Positions 1 through 8,261 of a DNA stretch of 64,000 nucleotides are shown one piece after another. Numbering within the stretch: the stretch's first letter is position 1; each line of letters opens with the position of its first letter. Made by a program: the position numbers and the translations under genes. The notes beneath the pieces were generated by a model. That model was given only the letters and a program-made list of their open reading frames with translations. It made no database searches and was not told the DNA's origin. Origin of the DNA: Methylobacterium mesophilicum SR1.6/6 (GTDB lineage: Bacteria; Pseudomonadota; Alphaproteobacteria; Rhizobiales; Beijerinckiaceae); NCBI RefSeq assembly GCF_000364445.2, contig NZ_CP043538.1, forward strand, positions 5,413,447-5,477,446, given 5' to 3'.

Positions 1-1
1 C

Positions 2-1459
2 GACCACCTGCTCCTGCTGCTCGGCAACGTCCCCGCCCTCTGGGAGACCATGCTGGCGGCGATGAAGCTCGGCGCCGTGATCATCCCGGCGACCACGCTG
101 CTCACCGCCGACGAGCTCGCCGACCGCCTCGCCCGCGGGCGCCCGCGGGCGATCGTGGCCGGGCCGGAGCAGATCGCACGGTTCTCCGGCCTCGACATGG
201 GGGATGCCATCCGCCTTGTCACCGGGGCCGCCGCGGAGGGCTGGGCCGCCTACGACGCGGCGTTCGCCGCGCCCGAGAGCTTCGCGCCCGACGGCCCGAC
301 CGGGGCCGACGACCCGATGCTCCTCTACTTCACCTCCGGCACCACCGCGAAGCCGAAGCTCGTCCGCCACAGCCATCGCTCCTACCCGGTGGGCGCGCTC
401 TCGACGATGTACTGGCTCGGGCTGCAGCCCGGGGACGTGCACTGCAACGTCTCCTCGCCGGGCTGGGCCAAGCACGCGTGGTCGTCGTTCTTCGCCCCCT
501 GGAACGCGGGGGCGACGATCCTGGTCATCAACCAGGCGCCGTTCAACGCCGCCGCCCTGCTGGCGCAGCTGGAGCGCACCGGCGCCACCACGCTCTGCGC
601 CCCGCCGACCGTGTGGCGCATGATCATCCAGGAGGATCTCACCGGCCGGAATCTCGCCCTGCGCGAGGTCTGCGCGGCCGGCGAGCCGCTGAACCCCGAG
701 GTGATCGAGCGGGTGAAGGGCGCCTGGGGCCTCACGATCCGCGACGGCTACGGCCAGACCGAGACCACGGCGCTCATGGCCAACACGCCGGGCCAGCCGG
801 TGGTGCCCGGGGCGCTCGGCCGGCCCCTGCCGGGCTACCGGGTGCGCGTCCTCGACCTCGACGGACAGCCGGCCTCCGAGGGCGAGGTCTGCCTGGAACT
901 CGGCGCCCACCGCCCCGCCGGCCTGATGCAGGGCTACGACGACGGCCAGGGCCGTCTCTCGGGCGCCGACGGCGACCTCTATCACACCGGCGACGTGGCC
1001 TTCGTCGACCAGGAGGGCTGCTTCACCTTCGTGGGCCGGGCCGACGACGTGTTCAAGTCATCGGGCTACCGGATCAGCCCCTTCGAGCTGGAGAGCGTGC
1101 TGATCGAGCACCCGGCCGTGGCAGAAGCCGCGGTGGTCCCGGTGCCCGACCCGATGCGCCACACGATCCCCAAGGCCTATGTCTCCTTGGTGGCGGGCGC
1201 CGCCGCCGGGCCTGAGACGGCGCTCGACATCTTCCGCTTCACCAACGCGCGGCTCGCGACCTTCAAGCGCCTGCGCGGGCTCGAATTCGTCACCGACCTG
1301 CCCAAGACGATCTCGGGCAAGATCCGCCGGGTGCAGCTGCGCCGCCTGGAGCACGAGGGCGTCACCGACGATCCGTATCGCGGCCGGGCCTACACGCAGG
1401 CGGATTTCCCCGAGCTGAAGGGCGAGGCGGAGCGCAAGCTCGACCAGACGGCGGGGTGA
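2..1459 (+). CDS. AMP-dependent acyl-CoA synthetase (5' truncated by window edge)
   Basis: An open frame runs in from base 2, so the start lies outside the window. The protein is an ANL-superfamily ligase that activates a carboxylic acid with ATP and transfers it to CoA. Visible motifs are the P-loop YFTSGTTAKPKL, the adenylate-binding GYGQTETT, the hinge region YHTGDVAF...GRADDVFKSSGYRI, and the C-terminal catalytic-lysine segment LPKTISGKIRR. The stretch SSPGWAKHAWSSFFAPW is typical of the medium-chain/benzoate-type ACSM branch. The substrate cannot be read from sequence. An aromatic acid such as benzoate or 2-aminobenzoate is possible, because a BoxR/BzdR-like regulator lies about 4 kb downstream, but that link is inference. 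Confidence 0.9.
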   Translation, partial: DHLLLLLGNVPALWETMLAAMKLGAVIIPATTLLTADELADRLARGRPRAIVAGPEQIARFSGLDMGDAIRLVTGAAAEGWAAYDAAFAAPESFAPDGPTGADDPMLLYFTSGTTAKPKLVRHSHRSYPVGALSTMYWLGLQPGDVHCNVSSPGWAKHAWSSFFAPWNAGATILVINQAPFNAAALLAQLERTGATTLCAPPTVWRMIIQEDLTGRNLALREVCAAGEPLNPEVIERVKGAWGLTIRDGYGQTETTALMANTPGQPVVPGALGRPLPGYRVRVLDLDGQPASEGEVCLELGAHRPAGLMQGYDDGQGRLSGADGDLYHTGDVAFVDQEGCFTFVGRADDVFKSSGYRISPFELESVLIEHPAVAEAAVVPVPDPMRHTIPKAYVSLVAGAAAGPETALDIFRFTNARLATFKRLRGLEFVTDLPKTISGKIRRVQLRRLEHEGVTDDPYRGRAYTQADFPELKGEAERKLDQTAG

Positions 1460-1488
1460 GAAGGCTACTCTTGCCGTCGTGTCGCGGG

Positions 1489-1515
1489 GCGTTCCGATCA
1501 TAAGGATCGGAACGC
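1489..1515. terminator. Perfect 11-bp inverted repeat, probable terminator hairpin
   Basis: GCGTTCCGATC and its exact complement are separated by five bases, 30 bp after the acyl-CoA synthetase stop. No T-tract follows, so it is either a Rho-independent-like stem or a regulatory palindrome. Confidence 0.5.
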
Positions 1516-1531
1516 TTGAGAATCAGGGCCG

Positions 1532-1768
1532 ATGGCCGAGACTTCTGCCCCGGACTCTCTCGATCTTGCTGAGCAGATCACACGGGTTTTCCGTGCGATG
1601 GACGAGTCACAAAAATTCGTCGCTGAGCAGAAGACGTTGATGGCCGAAGCTGCGAAGCTTGAGCGGGACCGGGCGCTCGCTCCTTGGCAGGTCGCCCTGG
1701 CCGGGACGACGGCTGGTGCTGCCTTCTTCGGAGCCGGCGTCGCCTTCGTGAAGCTCCTCGGCCCTTGA
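1532..1768 (+). CDS. Small hypothetical protein with C-terminal membrane helix
   Basis: 78 residues. The N-terminal two thirds is acidic, polar and helical (about residues 10-50, possibly a coiled coil). One hydrophobic segment near residues 52-74 (WQVALAGTTAGAAFFGAGVA) could anchor it in the membrane. A CAGGGCCG stretch before the ATG may serve as ribosome binding site. No recognised domain and no known function. GC-rich third positions support real coding. Confidence 0.6.
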   Translation: MAETSAPDSLDLAEQITRVFRAMDESQKFVAEQKTLMAEAAKLERDRALAPWQVALAGTTAGAAFFGAGVAFVKLLGP

Positions 1769-1955
1769 ACGAACCCTCAAGGTTTCCGTTTCCCGAAGCC
1801 GACGGCGCGGATTTGCCGGGCTTCTCAAGCCACCCGTCGACGCTGTCGCGCATGACCCGGGGCCGGCCGGCGAATCGGTAAAATTGCGCGCATCGCTTTC
1901 AGCGCCGCGGAGGCTCTGCGGCGCAATCCTGTCCTCAACAACGGGGACGGGTTCG

Positions 1956-2588
1956 ATGGGCGCGGGGCTGATCAGGACGGTTCGGGGGATGATGGCCGGT
2001 GCGGCGGCGCTGCTCGGCCTCGCCGCCACCGCGCAGGCTCAGACGCTGGCGAGCCTTCCGAGTGAGGCTGGGGCGCGGGTGCAGGGGGAGGCCCGTCCGA
2101 TCGCCGCGTGGGTGACGTTCTGCCAGTCCTACGCGGCCGAATGCGCGGTGGACCGCAGCGAGCCGGCGCGGATCAGCCTGACGCCGTCGACCTGGGCGAC
2201 GATCGTGTCGGTGAACCGGCGGGTCAACAAGGCGGTCGAGCCGATGACAGACCAGGAGCACCTGCACGTGGCCGACCGCTGGGACCTGGCCGAGGACGGC
2301 ATCGGCGACTGCGAGGACTTCCAGCTGCTCAAGCGCCACCTGCTGGCCGAGGCCGGGCTGCCGCGGCGGGCGATGCGCATGACCGTGGTGATCGACGAGA
2401 AGGGCGAGGGCCACGCGGTGCTCACCCTGATCACCGACCGGGGCGACCTCGTGCTCGACAACAAGACCAGCGCGATCCTGCCCTGGCACAAGACCGGCTA
2501 CGTGTTCATCAAGCGCGAGAGCCAGGACGCCGTCGCCTGGGTGTCCCTCGGCGGCGTCACCTCCCCCGTCACCACCGCAAACCGCTGA
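1956..2588 (+). CDS. Bacterial transglutaminase-like cysteine peptidase (BTLCP, DUF920)
   Basis: 210 residues when started at the ATG preceded by GGGGACGGG; earlier in-frame starts add only unstructured sequence. A signal peptide (MMAGAAALLGLAATAQA) implies a periplasmic product. The papain-like triad of the BTLCP family is visible: Cys119 in GDCEDFQLLK, His153 in GHAVLTL, Asp168 in LVLDNKT. In other proteobacteria the family includes LapG, which cleaves large adhesins, but no LapD or adhesin gene is seen here, so the substrate is unknown. It has a close paralogue 0.6 kb downstream. Confidence 0.9.
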   Translation: MGAGLIRTVRGMMAGAAALLGLAATAQAQTLASLPSEAGARVQGEARPIAAWVTFCQSYAAECAVDRSEPARISLTPSTWATIVSVNRRVNKAVEPMTDQEHLHVADRWDLAEDGIGDCEDFQLLKRHLLAEAGLPRRAMRMTVVIDEKGEGHAVLTLITDRGDLVLDNKTSAILPWHKTGYVFIKRESQDAVAWVSLGGVTSPVTTANR

Positions 2589-2594
2589 CCGCCC

Positions 2595-2852
2595 TCAGGC
2601 GGCGCGGCTCAGGGTCGGCCGGGCCAAGCTCGCCACGTAGGCCTCCACGCGGCCGATGAAGTCGGCGAGGTGGGGCGCGATGCCCCGGAGGCTCGCGAGG
2701 TCGCGGACCAGGATGTCCCGCGACAGAGTCCGGTCGCCCTCGCTCGGGGCGCCGGCGAGGTAGGAATCCACCGCGTGCTCGGCGATGTTGATCGCGCCGG
2801 CCCGACCATCCTCGGCGAGCGCCCTGATCACCTGCTGGATGGCGGGCTGCAT
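2595..2852 (-). CDS. Small conserved hypothetical protein
   Basis: 85 residues, starting at an ATG preceded by AGAAGGA at good spacing. The product is predicted all-helical and soluble (AEDGRAGAINIAEHAVDSYL, then HLADFIGRVEAYVASL) with no signal peptide or membrane segment. It is convergent with the first BTLCP gene, with a 6-bp gap. Function not recognised. Confidence 0.65.
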   Translation of the reverse strand: MQPAIQQVIRALAEDGRAGAINIAEHAVDSYLAGAPSEGDRTLSRDILVRDLASLRGIAPHLADFIGRVEAYVASLARPTLSRAA

Positions 2853-3067
2853 CACGGTATCCTTCTCATGGTGCGCGGCGCACCCCGATCGACGGTGTGG
2901 CCGGAATGTTGCGACGGGACCAGGCCGACCCGGAGCCGGCGCGGCTGCGCTTCTGAGAAGCCGGCAAAGCCGTCGTAAATCAAGGCCTTCCGCGGGGTCG
3001 CAGGGCGGCCATTCCCCTGGCGCATGCGGCAGCCTTGAGTTCTGCGGACGCAACACTCCCTTAAAAG

Positions 3068-3093
3068 GGAACCGTTACGTGGTTCCACGCGTT
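3068..3093 (+). promoter_or_regulatory. Putative sigma-EcfG (general stress) promoter
   Basis: GGAAC at 3068-3072 and CGTT at 3090-3093 with a 17-bp spacer match the alphaproteobacterial EcfG/SigT consensus exactly. The -10 element lies 80 bp upstream of the second BTLCP gene and reads toward it. Confidence 0.6.
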
Positions 3094-3173
3094 CTATCGC
3101 CCCTCGCACCCGTTGTGCGTCGCGAAAAGCCGTGTCACCCTTCCGTCATCATCGGGCGGCGGGGACTTCGACC

Positions 3174-3881
3174 ATGCGGCACGCGGATGGCGGGATCTCG
3201 GATCAGGCGTTCGGCCAGCTCCAGTGGCGGGGTTGGGCCGGGCCGGCGCGGCGGGTGCGACAGGCGATCAGCTTCGCCCTCGTCGGCACGATCCTGACCC
3301 TCGGCGGCGCGACCACCCACGCCCATGCCCGCTTGGTCCTGCCGGACGAGACCTCCCTCACCGAGCCGACCGGCGCCGTACACCCGATCGCCGGCTGGAC
3401 GGATTTCTGCACGCGGTCCCCGCAGGAATGCACGGTCGACACCGCGGAGCCGGCCGCGATCCCGCTCACCGTGGCGGTGTGGCGGACCCTGCAGAGCGTC
3501 AACCGGCGGGTGAACGGACGCATCCGGCCCATCACCGATCAGGCACATTGGGGCGTCGTGGACCGCTGGGACTTTCCCGATGACGGCTTCGGCGATTGCG
3601 AGGATTACCAGCTCCTGAAGCGGCGGATGCTGGTCGAGCGCGGTCTGCCGCGACGGGCCCTGCTGATGACCGTGGTGATCGACGAGACCAACGAGGGCCA
3701 CGCGGTGCTGACGGTCCGGACCGACCGCGGCGACTTCGTGCTCGACAACAAGACCGACGCGATCCGGTCCTGGCGACGCACCGGCTACAGCTTCGTCAAG
3801 CGTGCCGGCCAGGACGGGCCGGCCTGGGTTTCCCTGGAGGGCAAGGACGGCGCCGCCCAGGTGGCGACCGCCGAGCCGTAA
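3174..3881 (+). CDS. Bacterial transglutaminase-like cysteine peptidase, second paralogue
   Basis: 235 residues from the ATG at 3174, which sits just after GGGGACTTCGACC. A signal peptide occupies roughly residues 26-52 (hydrophobic core ISFALVGTILTLGGA, cleavage near AHA). Triad: Cys142 (GDCEDYQLLK), His176 (GHAVLTV), Asp191 (FVLDNKT). It is closely related to the paralogue at 1956-2588 along its whole length, including the sequence around each triad residue, so the pair arose by duplication. Unlike the first copy it has a consensus EcfG promoter, suggesting stress induction. Likely periplasmic; target protein unknown. Confidence 0.9.
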   Translation: MRHADGGISDQAFGQLQWRGWAGPARRVRQAISFALVGTILTLGGATTHAHARLVLPDETSLTEPTGAVHPIAGWTDFCTRSPQECTVDTAEPAAIPLTVAVWRTLQSVNRRVNGRIRPITDQAHWGVVDRWDFPDDGFGDCEDYQLLKRRMLVERGLPRRALLMTVVIDETNEGHAVLTVRTDRGDFVLDNKTDAIRSWRRTGYSFVKRAGQDGPAWVSLEGKDGAAQVATAEP

Positions 3882-3902
3882 GAGCCCTCGTGCCGCGGCC
3901 GC

Positions 3903-4232
3903 TCAGGCGCCGACGAGCATCGCCGCGAGGTCGAGGGCGACGCGGCCGGAGAGCAGGCCCCAGCCGCAGGCGATGACGGTCGCCAGCATGACGAACGGCA
4001 TGGGACGCCCCTCGATCCGACGCCCGCGCACGGTGTTGCGCAGGATGATGAAGGGGGCCGAGAAGGCCAGCATCGGCAGGGCCGCCACCGCCGGCAGGCC
4101 GCCGCGCTCCAGCAGGTTGAAGCTCGCCCGCCGCGCCGCGAACAGCTCGAAGGCGCTGGCGATCAGCCCGGACAGCGCCAGGCCGATGCACAGTGTCCGG
4201 ATCGATTCGAGAACGGTGGGCGAGACGACCAT
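3903..4232 (-). CDS. Small integral membrane protein, unknown function
   Basis: 109 residues with three to four hydrophobic segments (about residues 11-32, 46-65, 78-96). No catalytic motif recognised. It stands alone on the minus strand between the BTLCP and DUF3126 genes. Codon use is like that of its neighbours. Confidence 0.65.
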   Translation of the reverse strand: MVVSPTVLESIRTLCIGLALSGLIASAFELFAARRASFNLLERGGLPAVAALPMLAFSAPFIILRNTVRGRRIEGRPMPFVMLATVIACGWGLLSGRVALDLAAMLVGA

Positions 4233-4375
4233 TCTTCGCGCTCCTGTACAGGTTGCGCGCAGTCTAGCCGCGTCATTTACCGGTTGTTAAGCAATACCTT
4301 CGGTTAGCCTTAACCCGTACACAGGCACCGACGCGGGGAACCTGTGCCGGGATCGCGCGGGACCCGCCGCTCGCC

Positions 4376-4591
4376 TCAGGCGTCGTCCTCGAGATCGATG
4401 TCGAGGATCGCCATCCGGAAGACGAAGGAATCGTCGCCGTCCTCCTTGTCGTCGGCGATCACGCCGATCGACTCCTCGCCGATGAACACCTCGGCGGAGT
4501 CGCCGGTCTTCATCGCCGTCAATCGGATGTTGTTGTTCGCGAACTTGCGACGGAGATAGTCCTGAAGCTTCGCGGTCTCGGCTTTGGTCAC
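4376..4591 (-). CDS. DUF3126 family protein
   Basis: 71 residues from a GTG start (VTKAETAKLQDYLRRKF), preceded by GGGAGA about 10 bases upstream. A second GTG 24 bases further upstream is less likely because the family usually begins at TKAE. The product is small, acidic and cytoplasmic, and ends in an aspartate/glutamate-rich tail. The family is conserved in Rhizobiales and has no assigned function. The gene lies just upstream of cysE in a separate transcription unit. Confidence 0.8.
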   Translation of the reverse strand: MTKAETAKLQDYLRRKFANNNIRLTAMKTGDSAEVFIGEESIGVIADDKEDGDDSFVFRMAILDIDLEDDA

Positions 4592-4742
4592 GCTGTCTCG
4601 TCTCCCTGGCGGCACGGCGGCCGCGGATGGGCCGTGGGCCTATGGGCGGTGGGCTTGCCACGCCTGCCGTGGAGCGGCAAGCGCGGCCGCCCCGATCGTG
4701 ACAATTGGCGTGCGCGCCGGCTCGCCCGGATCCCGTCGCCCG

Positions 4743-5594
4743 TCAGATCCCGTCGCCGAGGTGGATGAACTGGTCGAGGGCGACGAGCTGATCCATCGCG
4801 CGGGCCGGGTCGTCGCAGCCCGCGGTTCCGACCACGCGGGCCGGCACGCCGACCACCGTGGTGTTGGGCGGCACCGGCCGGAGCACCACCGAGCCCGCCG
4901 CGACCCGGGCGCAGGCCCCCACCTCGATGTTGCCGAGGATCTTGGCGCCGGCGCCGATCATCACGCCGCGGCGGATCTTGGGATGGCGGTCGCCGCGCTG
5001 CTTGCCGGTGCCGCCGAGGGTGACGGCGTGGAGGATCGAGACATCGTCCTCGATCACCGCCGTCGAGCCGACGACCAGACCGGTGGCGTGGTCGAGGAAC
5101 ACGCCCCGCCCGATGCGCGCCGCCGGATGGATGTCGCACTGGAACACCTCGGAGATCCGGCTCTGCAGATAGAGGGCGAGGTCGCGCCGGCCGCGGTTCC
5201 ACACGTGATGGGCGAGGCGGTAGGCCTGGAGCGCGTGGAAGCCCTTGAAGTACAGGACCGGTTCCAGCGCCCGCAGGGTCGCGGGATCGCGGTCGATCAC
5301 GGCCCCGATATCGGCGCGGAAGGCCTGCCCGATCTGAGGATCGGCCGCGATGGCCTCCTGGAAGGCGTGGGCGACCAGTTCGGCCGGCAGGGACGGATGG
5401 CCGAGCCGGGCCGCGACCCGGTGGGACACCGCCGCTTCGAGGCTCGCGTGATTCAGGATGGTCGCCACGATGAACGAGGCGAGCTGCGGCTCGGTGTGCA
5501 GCACCTCCTCCGCCTCGGCGCGCACCCGCGACCAGACCGGGTCGAGGACCGCGAGGTCGCGGTGCTCATGGTTGACGGCAGGGCTGGCGCTCAT
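4743..5594 (-). CDS. cysE: Serine O-acetyltransferase
   Basis: 283 residues from the ATG with AGGAG nine bases upstream. It transfers acetyl from acetyl-CoA to L-serine, the first step of cysteine biosynthesis in the cytoplasm. The N-terminal helical SATase domain occupies about residues 20-130 (VLDPVWSRVRAEAEEVL...). The C-terminal left-handed beta helix is built of hexapeptide repeats (RIGRGVFLDHATGLVVGSTA...VMIGAGAKILGNIEVGACAR) and includes the catalytic DH pair in DHATG. The tail GDGI ends in isoleucine, as CysE tails that dock into cysteine synthase do. No cysK is adjacent. Confidence 0.95.
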   Translation of the reverse strand: MSASPAVNHEHRDLAVLDPVWSRVRAEAEEVLHTEPQLASFIVATILNHASLEAAVSHRVAARLGHPSLPAELVAHAFQEAIAADPQIGQAFRADIGAVIDRDPATLRALEPVLYFKGFHALQAYRLAHHVWNRGRRDLALYLQSRISEVFQCDIHPAARIGRGVFLDHATGLVVGSTAVIEDDVSILHAVTLGGTGKQRGDRHPKIRRGVMIGAGAKILGNIEVGACARVAAGSVVLRPVPPNTTVVGVPARVVGTAGCDDPARAMDQLVALDQFIHLGDGI

Positions 5595-5820
5595 GGACGG
5601 ATGCTCCTGTCCGAGGCTCCGGCTGGCCGTCCACAGCTCCGGCGCGGGATGGTTCTTCTCCCGCACAGGCCGCGCGACGCCGCGAAGCTCCCGGCGGGGG
5701 GAGAATGCGGGAACAAAGATTTACGCTTAGCGTGGTGTGCTGCGGCGCATCGATCAAGGGTCAGGGCAGCTGCGGGGCTGCGCCGGAGGCATGGCTGTCA
5801 CAGCCTCCGAGCGTGACGGG

Positions 5821-6705
5821 TCAGCCCGCCGCCGGCACCGCCTGCCCGAACCGCGCCTCGATCGCGGCGGTCAGCCGGTCGAGCATGATCGGGACCGGGA
5901 TGTTGGAGGTGTCGACGGTGGCGGGGGCGCGCGCGTAGAGCGGCTCGCGGCTCGCCAGGACCGCGCGCAGCTCCTGCATGGCCGAGGCATGGTCGCCCGT
6001 GGTCGCGAGGTGGCCCTGCTCGCGCACGCGGCTCATATGCTCCTCGGGGCGGGCGCGCAGCCAGATCGTGTAGAAGGCCTGCAGCAGCAGGTCGTATGTC
6101 AGCGGTTCGGCGACAATGCCGCCGCTGGTCGCCAGGATCAGCGGCCCGGGATGCTCGGTCAGGCGGCGCAGCGCCTGCTGCTCGAGGCGGCGATAGCCCT
6201 CCTGGCCGTAGATCGCGAAGATCTCCTGCACCGAGAGCGCGTTCTCGCGCTCGATCTCGGCATTGAGCTCCACGAAGGTCCAGCCCAGGCGATCGGCCGC
6301 GAGCTTGCCCAGGGTCGACTTGCCGGCGCCGCGAAGGCCGGTCAGCGCCACCCTCGCGCGTCCGCTGGATTCCGGCCGAGCGCCGCCGGAGAGCGCCTCC
6401 TTGGCGGCCGCGATCTGCGCCGGGCTCGCCTGCCCGAGGAGGTCGCGCACCACCGGCCAGTCGGGCAGAGCGTCGTTGCCGGTGATCAGGTCGTCCAGCC
6501 GCACGCCCATGGCGTTGGCGACCCGCCGCAACAGGATGATCGAGACGTTGCCCTGGCCGCCCTCCAGCTGCGCGATGTACCGCTCGGACAGGCCCGAGGT
6601 CTGCGACAGGACCTTGCGCGACAGCCCGCGCACGGTGCGCGCGTGACGGACCCGGCGCCCGAGATCCGTGAGAAAGAGTGATTCCTGTTCCACCACGCCG
6701 GTCAT
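5821..6705 (-). CDS. BoxR/BzdR-type regulator: HTH fused to shikimate-kinase-like domain
   Basis: 294 residues. An XRE-type helix-turn-helix lies at about 13-75 (LGRRVRHARTVRGLSRKVLS, then LSERYIAQLEGG). A short linker leads to a shikimate-kinase fold from about 115 with Walker A GLRGAGKST (123-131). In BzdR/BoxR regulators this fold binds benzoyl-CoA and relieves repression of aerobic or anaerobic benzoate genes. No box or bzd gene is visible in the window, apart from the partial acyl-CoA ligase at the left edge, so the target is unresolved. Shikimate kinase itself lacks the HTH, so a biosynthetic role is unlikely. Confidence 0.85.
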   Translation of the reverse strand: MTGVVEQESLFLTDLGRRVRHARTVRGLSRKVLSQTSGLSERYIAQLEGGQGNVSIILLRRVANAMGVRLDDLITGNDALPDWPVVRDLLGQASPAQIAAAKEALSGGARPESSGRARVALTGLRGAGKSTLGKLAADRLGWTFVELNAEIERENALSVQEIFAIYGQEGYRRLEQQALRRLTEHPGPLILATSGGIVAEPLTYDLLLQAFYTIWLRARPEEHMSRVREQGHLATTGDHASAMQELRAVLASREPLYARAPATVDTSNIPVPIMLDRLTAAIEARFGQAVPAAG

Positions 6706-7025
6706 GGCGCCGTCCGCTTTCCTGCCGGCTCGAAAGCAGAGTCCGTGCCCTGCATGTCTGCCACTTCGAGATCAATCATGCGTCGCGGTCCGGAACGGGC
6801 GAAGGGTTGCCCGAACATCCGCGCGGCGGCCGACGTTTCCCGCCCTGGGATCAGTGTTGCGCCGCCACTGTCCGGCCGCTGAGACCGGACGCCGGGCGAT
6901 GCCGGGCCGGTCCAACCACGTTGCTGGCGTGGCGCTTATGTGTTGCGTAACGTCCCGATGGTCAAGCCGTGGGCATGATCCTTATGTGAGCAATCACGGA
7001 GTCGGGCCGCCCCGTCCGAGCCGGC
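6706..7025. other. Intergenic region, 320 bp
   Basis: It lies between the BoxR-like regulator, whose promoter should be here on the minus strand, and the end of the lytic transglycosylase gene. I see no gene, RNA or convincing promoter motif. Confidence 0.4.
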
Positions 7026-8012
7026 TCACTCGATCGGCAGAGCCGTCGCCTCGCGCACGGCCGCGGCGATCGGCGCGCGCCGCGGCGACGCGGCGGCGAG
7101 CATCTGAACCGACGGCCGGCGCGGCGGCAGCGGCACGTCTACGGCTTCGGCGACCGTGTCCGCCGCCGGGGTTGATGCGGCAGCCGGTGTCATCGGTGCG
7201 GCCGGTTCGGCCGGGGGCGAGAGGCGCAGCTCGGCGAGTTCGGCCGCCGCGGGCGCGGTCGCGACCGCGGTAGCGAGGGCGGCCGGTCGGCGCGGCGGCA
7301 GGGGCACTTCCACCGCCTGGGCGGCGGCTGCCTGTTCGCTCGGCGCTGCGGCGGCGGCCGGCGCGACGACGGCGGCGGCCGGATCGACCGCGAGGCTCGC
7401 GAGCTGGATCGTCGCGCCGGCCAGCGCGGCGGGTCGGCGGGGCGGCAGCGGCACCTCCACCGTCTCGGTGGGCGCTTCGGCCACGGACACGGTGGTCGGG
7501 GCGTAGGCAAGGGCCGAAGCGGCGGGGCTCCTGGCGTCGGCCGCGCCGCCGCCGAACAGGCTCGCCAGGGCGCTCGCCGAGGCCGCCACCGGCGCCACCA
7601 CGGACGCGACCTCGGTGGAGATCCCCTGCCGCTTGGCGGCGTAATAGTAGCCGCGGTTGTAGTATTGGTAGGCCTGGGAAAGGTTGCCCTGGGCGGTGCG
7701 GTAGGCGCCGGCGAGATAGGCGACCCCGTAGCGCAGGTTGGTCGCCGGATCGTAGAGCCCCGCCGCGTCCCCGGTATAGCCCAGGCTGCGCGCGGTCGCG
7801 TGCTTGATCTGCATCAGGCCCAGCGCGCTGCCGCCCTTGGCATTCGGGTTGTAGTTGCTCTCGCGCTTGACCACCGCGTGGACGAAGCTCGCCGGGACGC
7901 CGTTCGCCTTGGCCTGCTGCTCGATCAGCGCGTCGATGTTGTCGCGCGCGGCCTGCCCGAAGGCGGCGGCGGGCGCGACCGCGAGGACGGCGGCCAGGAG
8001 AAGGCGATGCAT
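7026..8012 (-). CDS. Lytic transglycosylase (SLT/GH23) with proline-rich repeat tail
   Basis: 328 residues from the ATG that opens a clear signal peptide (MHRLLLAAVLAVAPAAAFGQ). The SLT domain covers about residues 25-135: catalytic Glu51 in VVKRESNYNP, then GLMQIK and the YLAGAY and YYNRGYY helices. It cleaves glycan strands of peptidoglycan to anhydromuropeptides in the periplasm. The remaining 190 residues are low-complexity Ala/Pro and carry three copies of V(E/D)VPLPPRRP (residues 185-198, 234-247, 291-301), perhaps a binding linker. The start could lie further upstream in frame, but the signal peptide fixes it here. Confidence 0.9.
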   Translation of the reverse strand: MHRLLLAAVLAVAPAAAFGQAARDNIDALIEQQAKANGVPASFVHAVVKRESNYNPNAKGGSALGLMQIKHATARSLGYTGDAAGLYDPATNLRYGVAYLAGAYRTAQGNLSQAYQYYNRGYYYAAKRQGISTEVASVVAPVAASASALASLFGGGAADARSPAASALAYAPTTVSVAEAPTETVEVPLPPRRPAALAGATIQLASLAVDPAAAVVAPAAAAAPSEQAAAAQAVEVPLPPRRPAALATAVATAPAAAELAELRLSPPAEPAAPMTPAAASTPAADTVAEAVDVPLPPRRPSVQMLAAASPRRAPIAAAVREATALPIE

Positions 8013-8261
8013 TCCGAGACCCGGTTCTGCTTGTTCTGTGGTCAAGCTAGGTCGCGGGCAAATGAGGCCGGAAAGCGGCCTCGCTTCGGCAAGCTGTGGG
8101 CGGCTCGGGCGGCGACCCCATCTGTGCTCCGCGGGCCACAGGCAGGCGCCCCGTCGTGAGCCGGTACGGTTATCCACAGGGCCGATGGTGGATCCGCCCG
8201 CTCACAGGACGGGGCGCAGGGGAGGGCGCCGGGCTGGCGCGGACGGGTCACGGCAGACGGG

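Noticed and set aside
5710..5734. GGAAC-N16-CGTG near-match to the EcfG promoter
   Set aside because: One mismatch in the -10 element and no plus-strand gene downstream.
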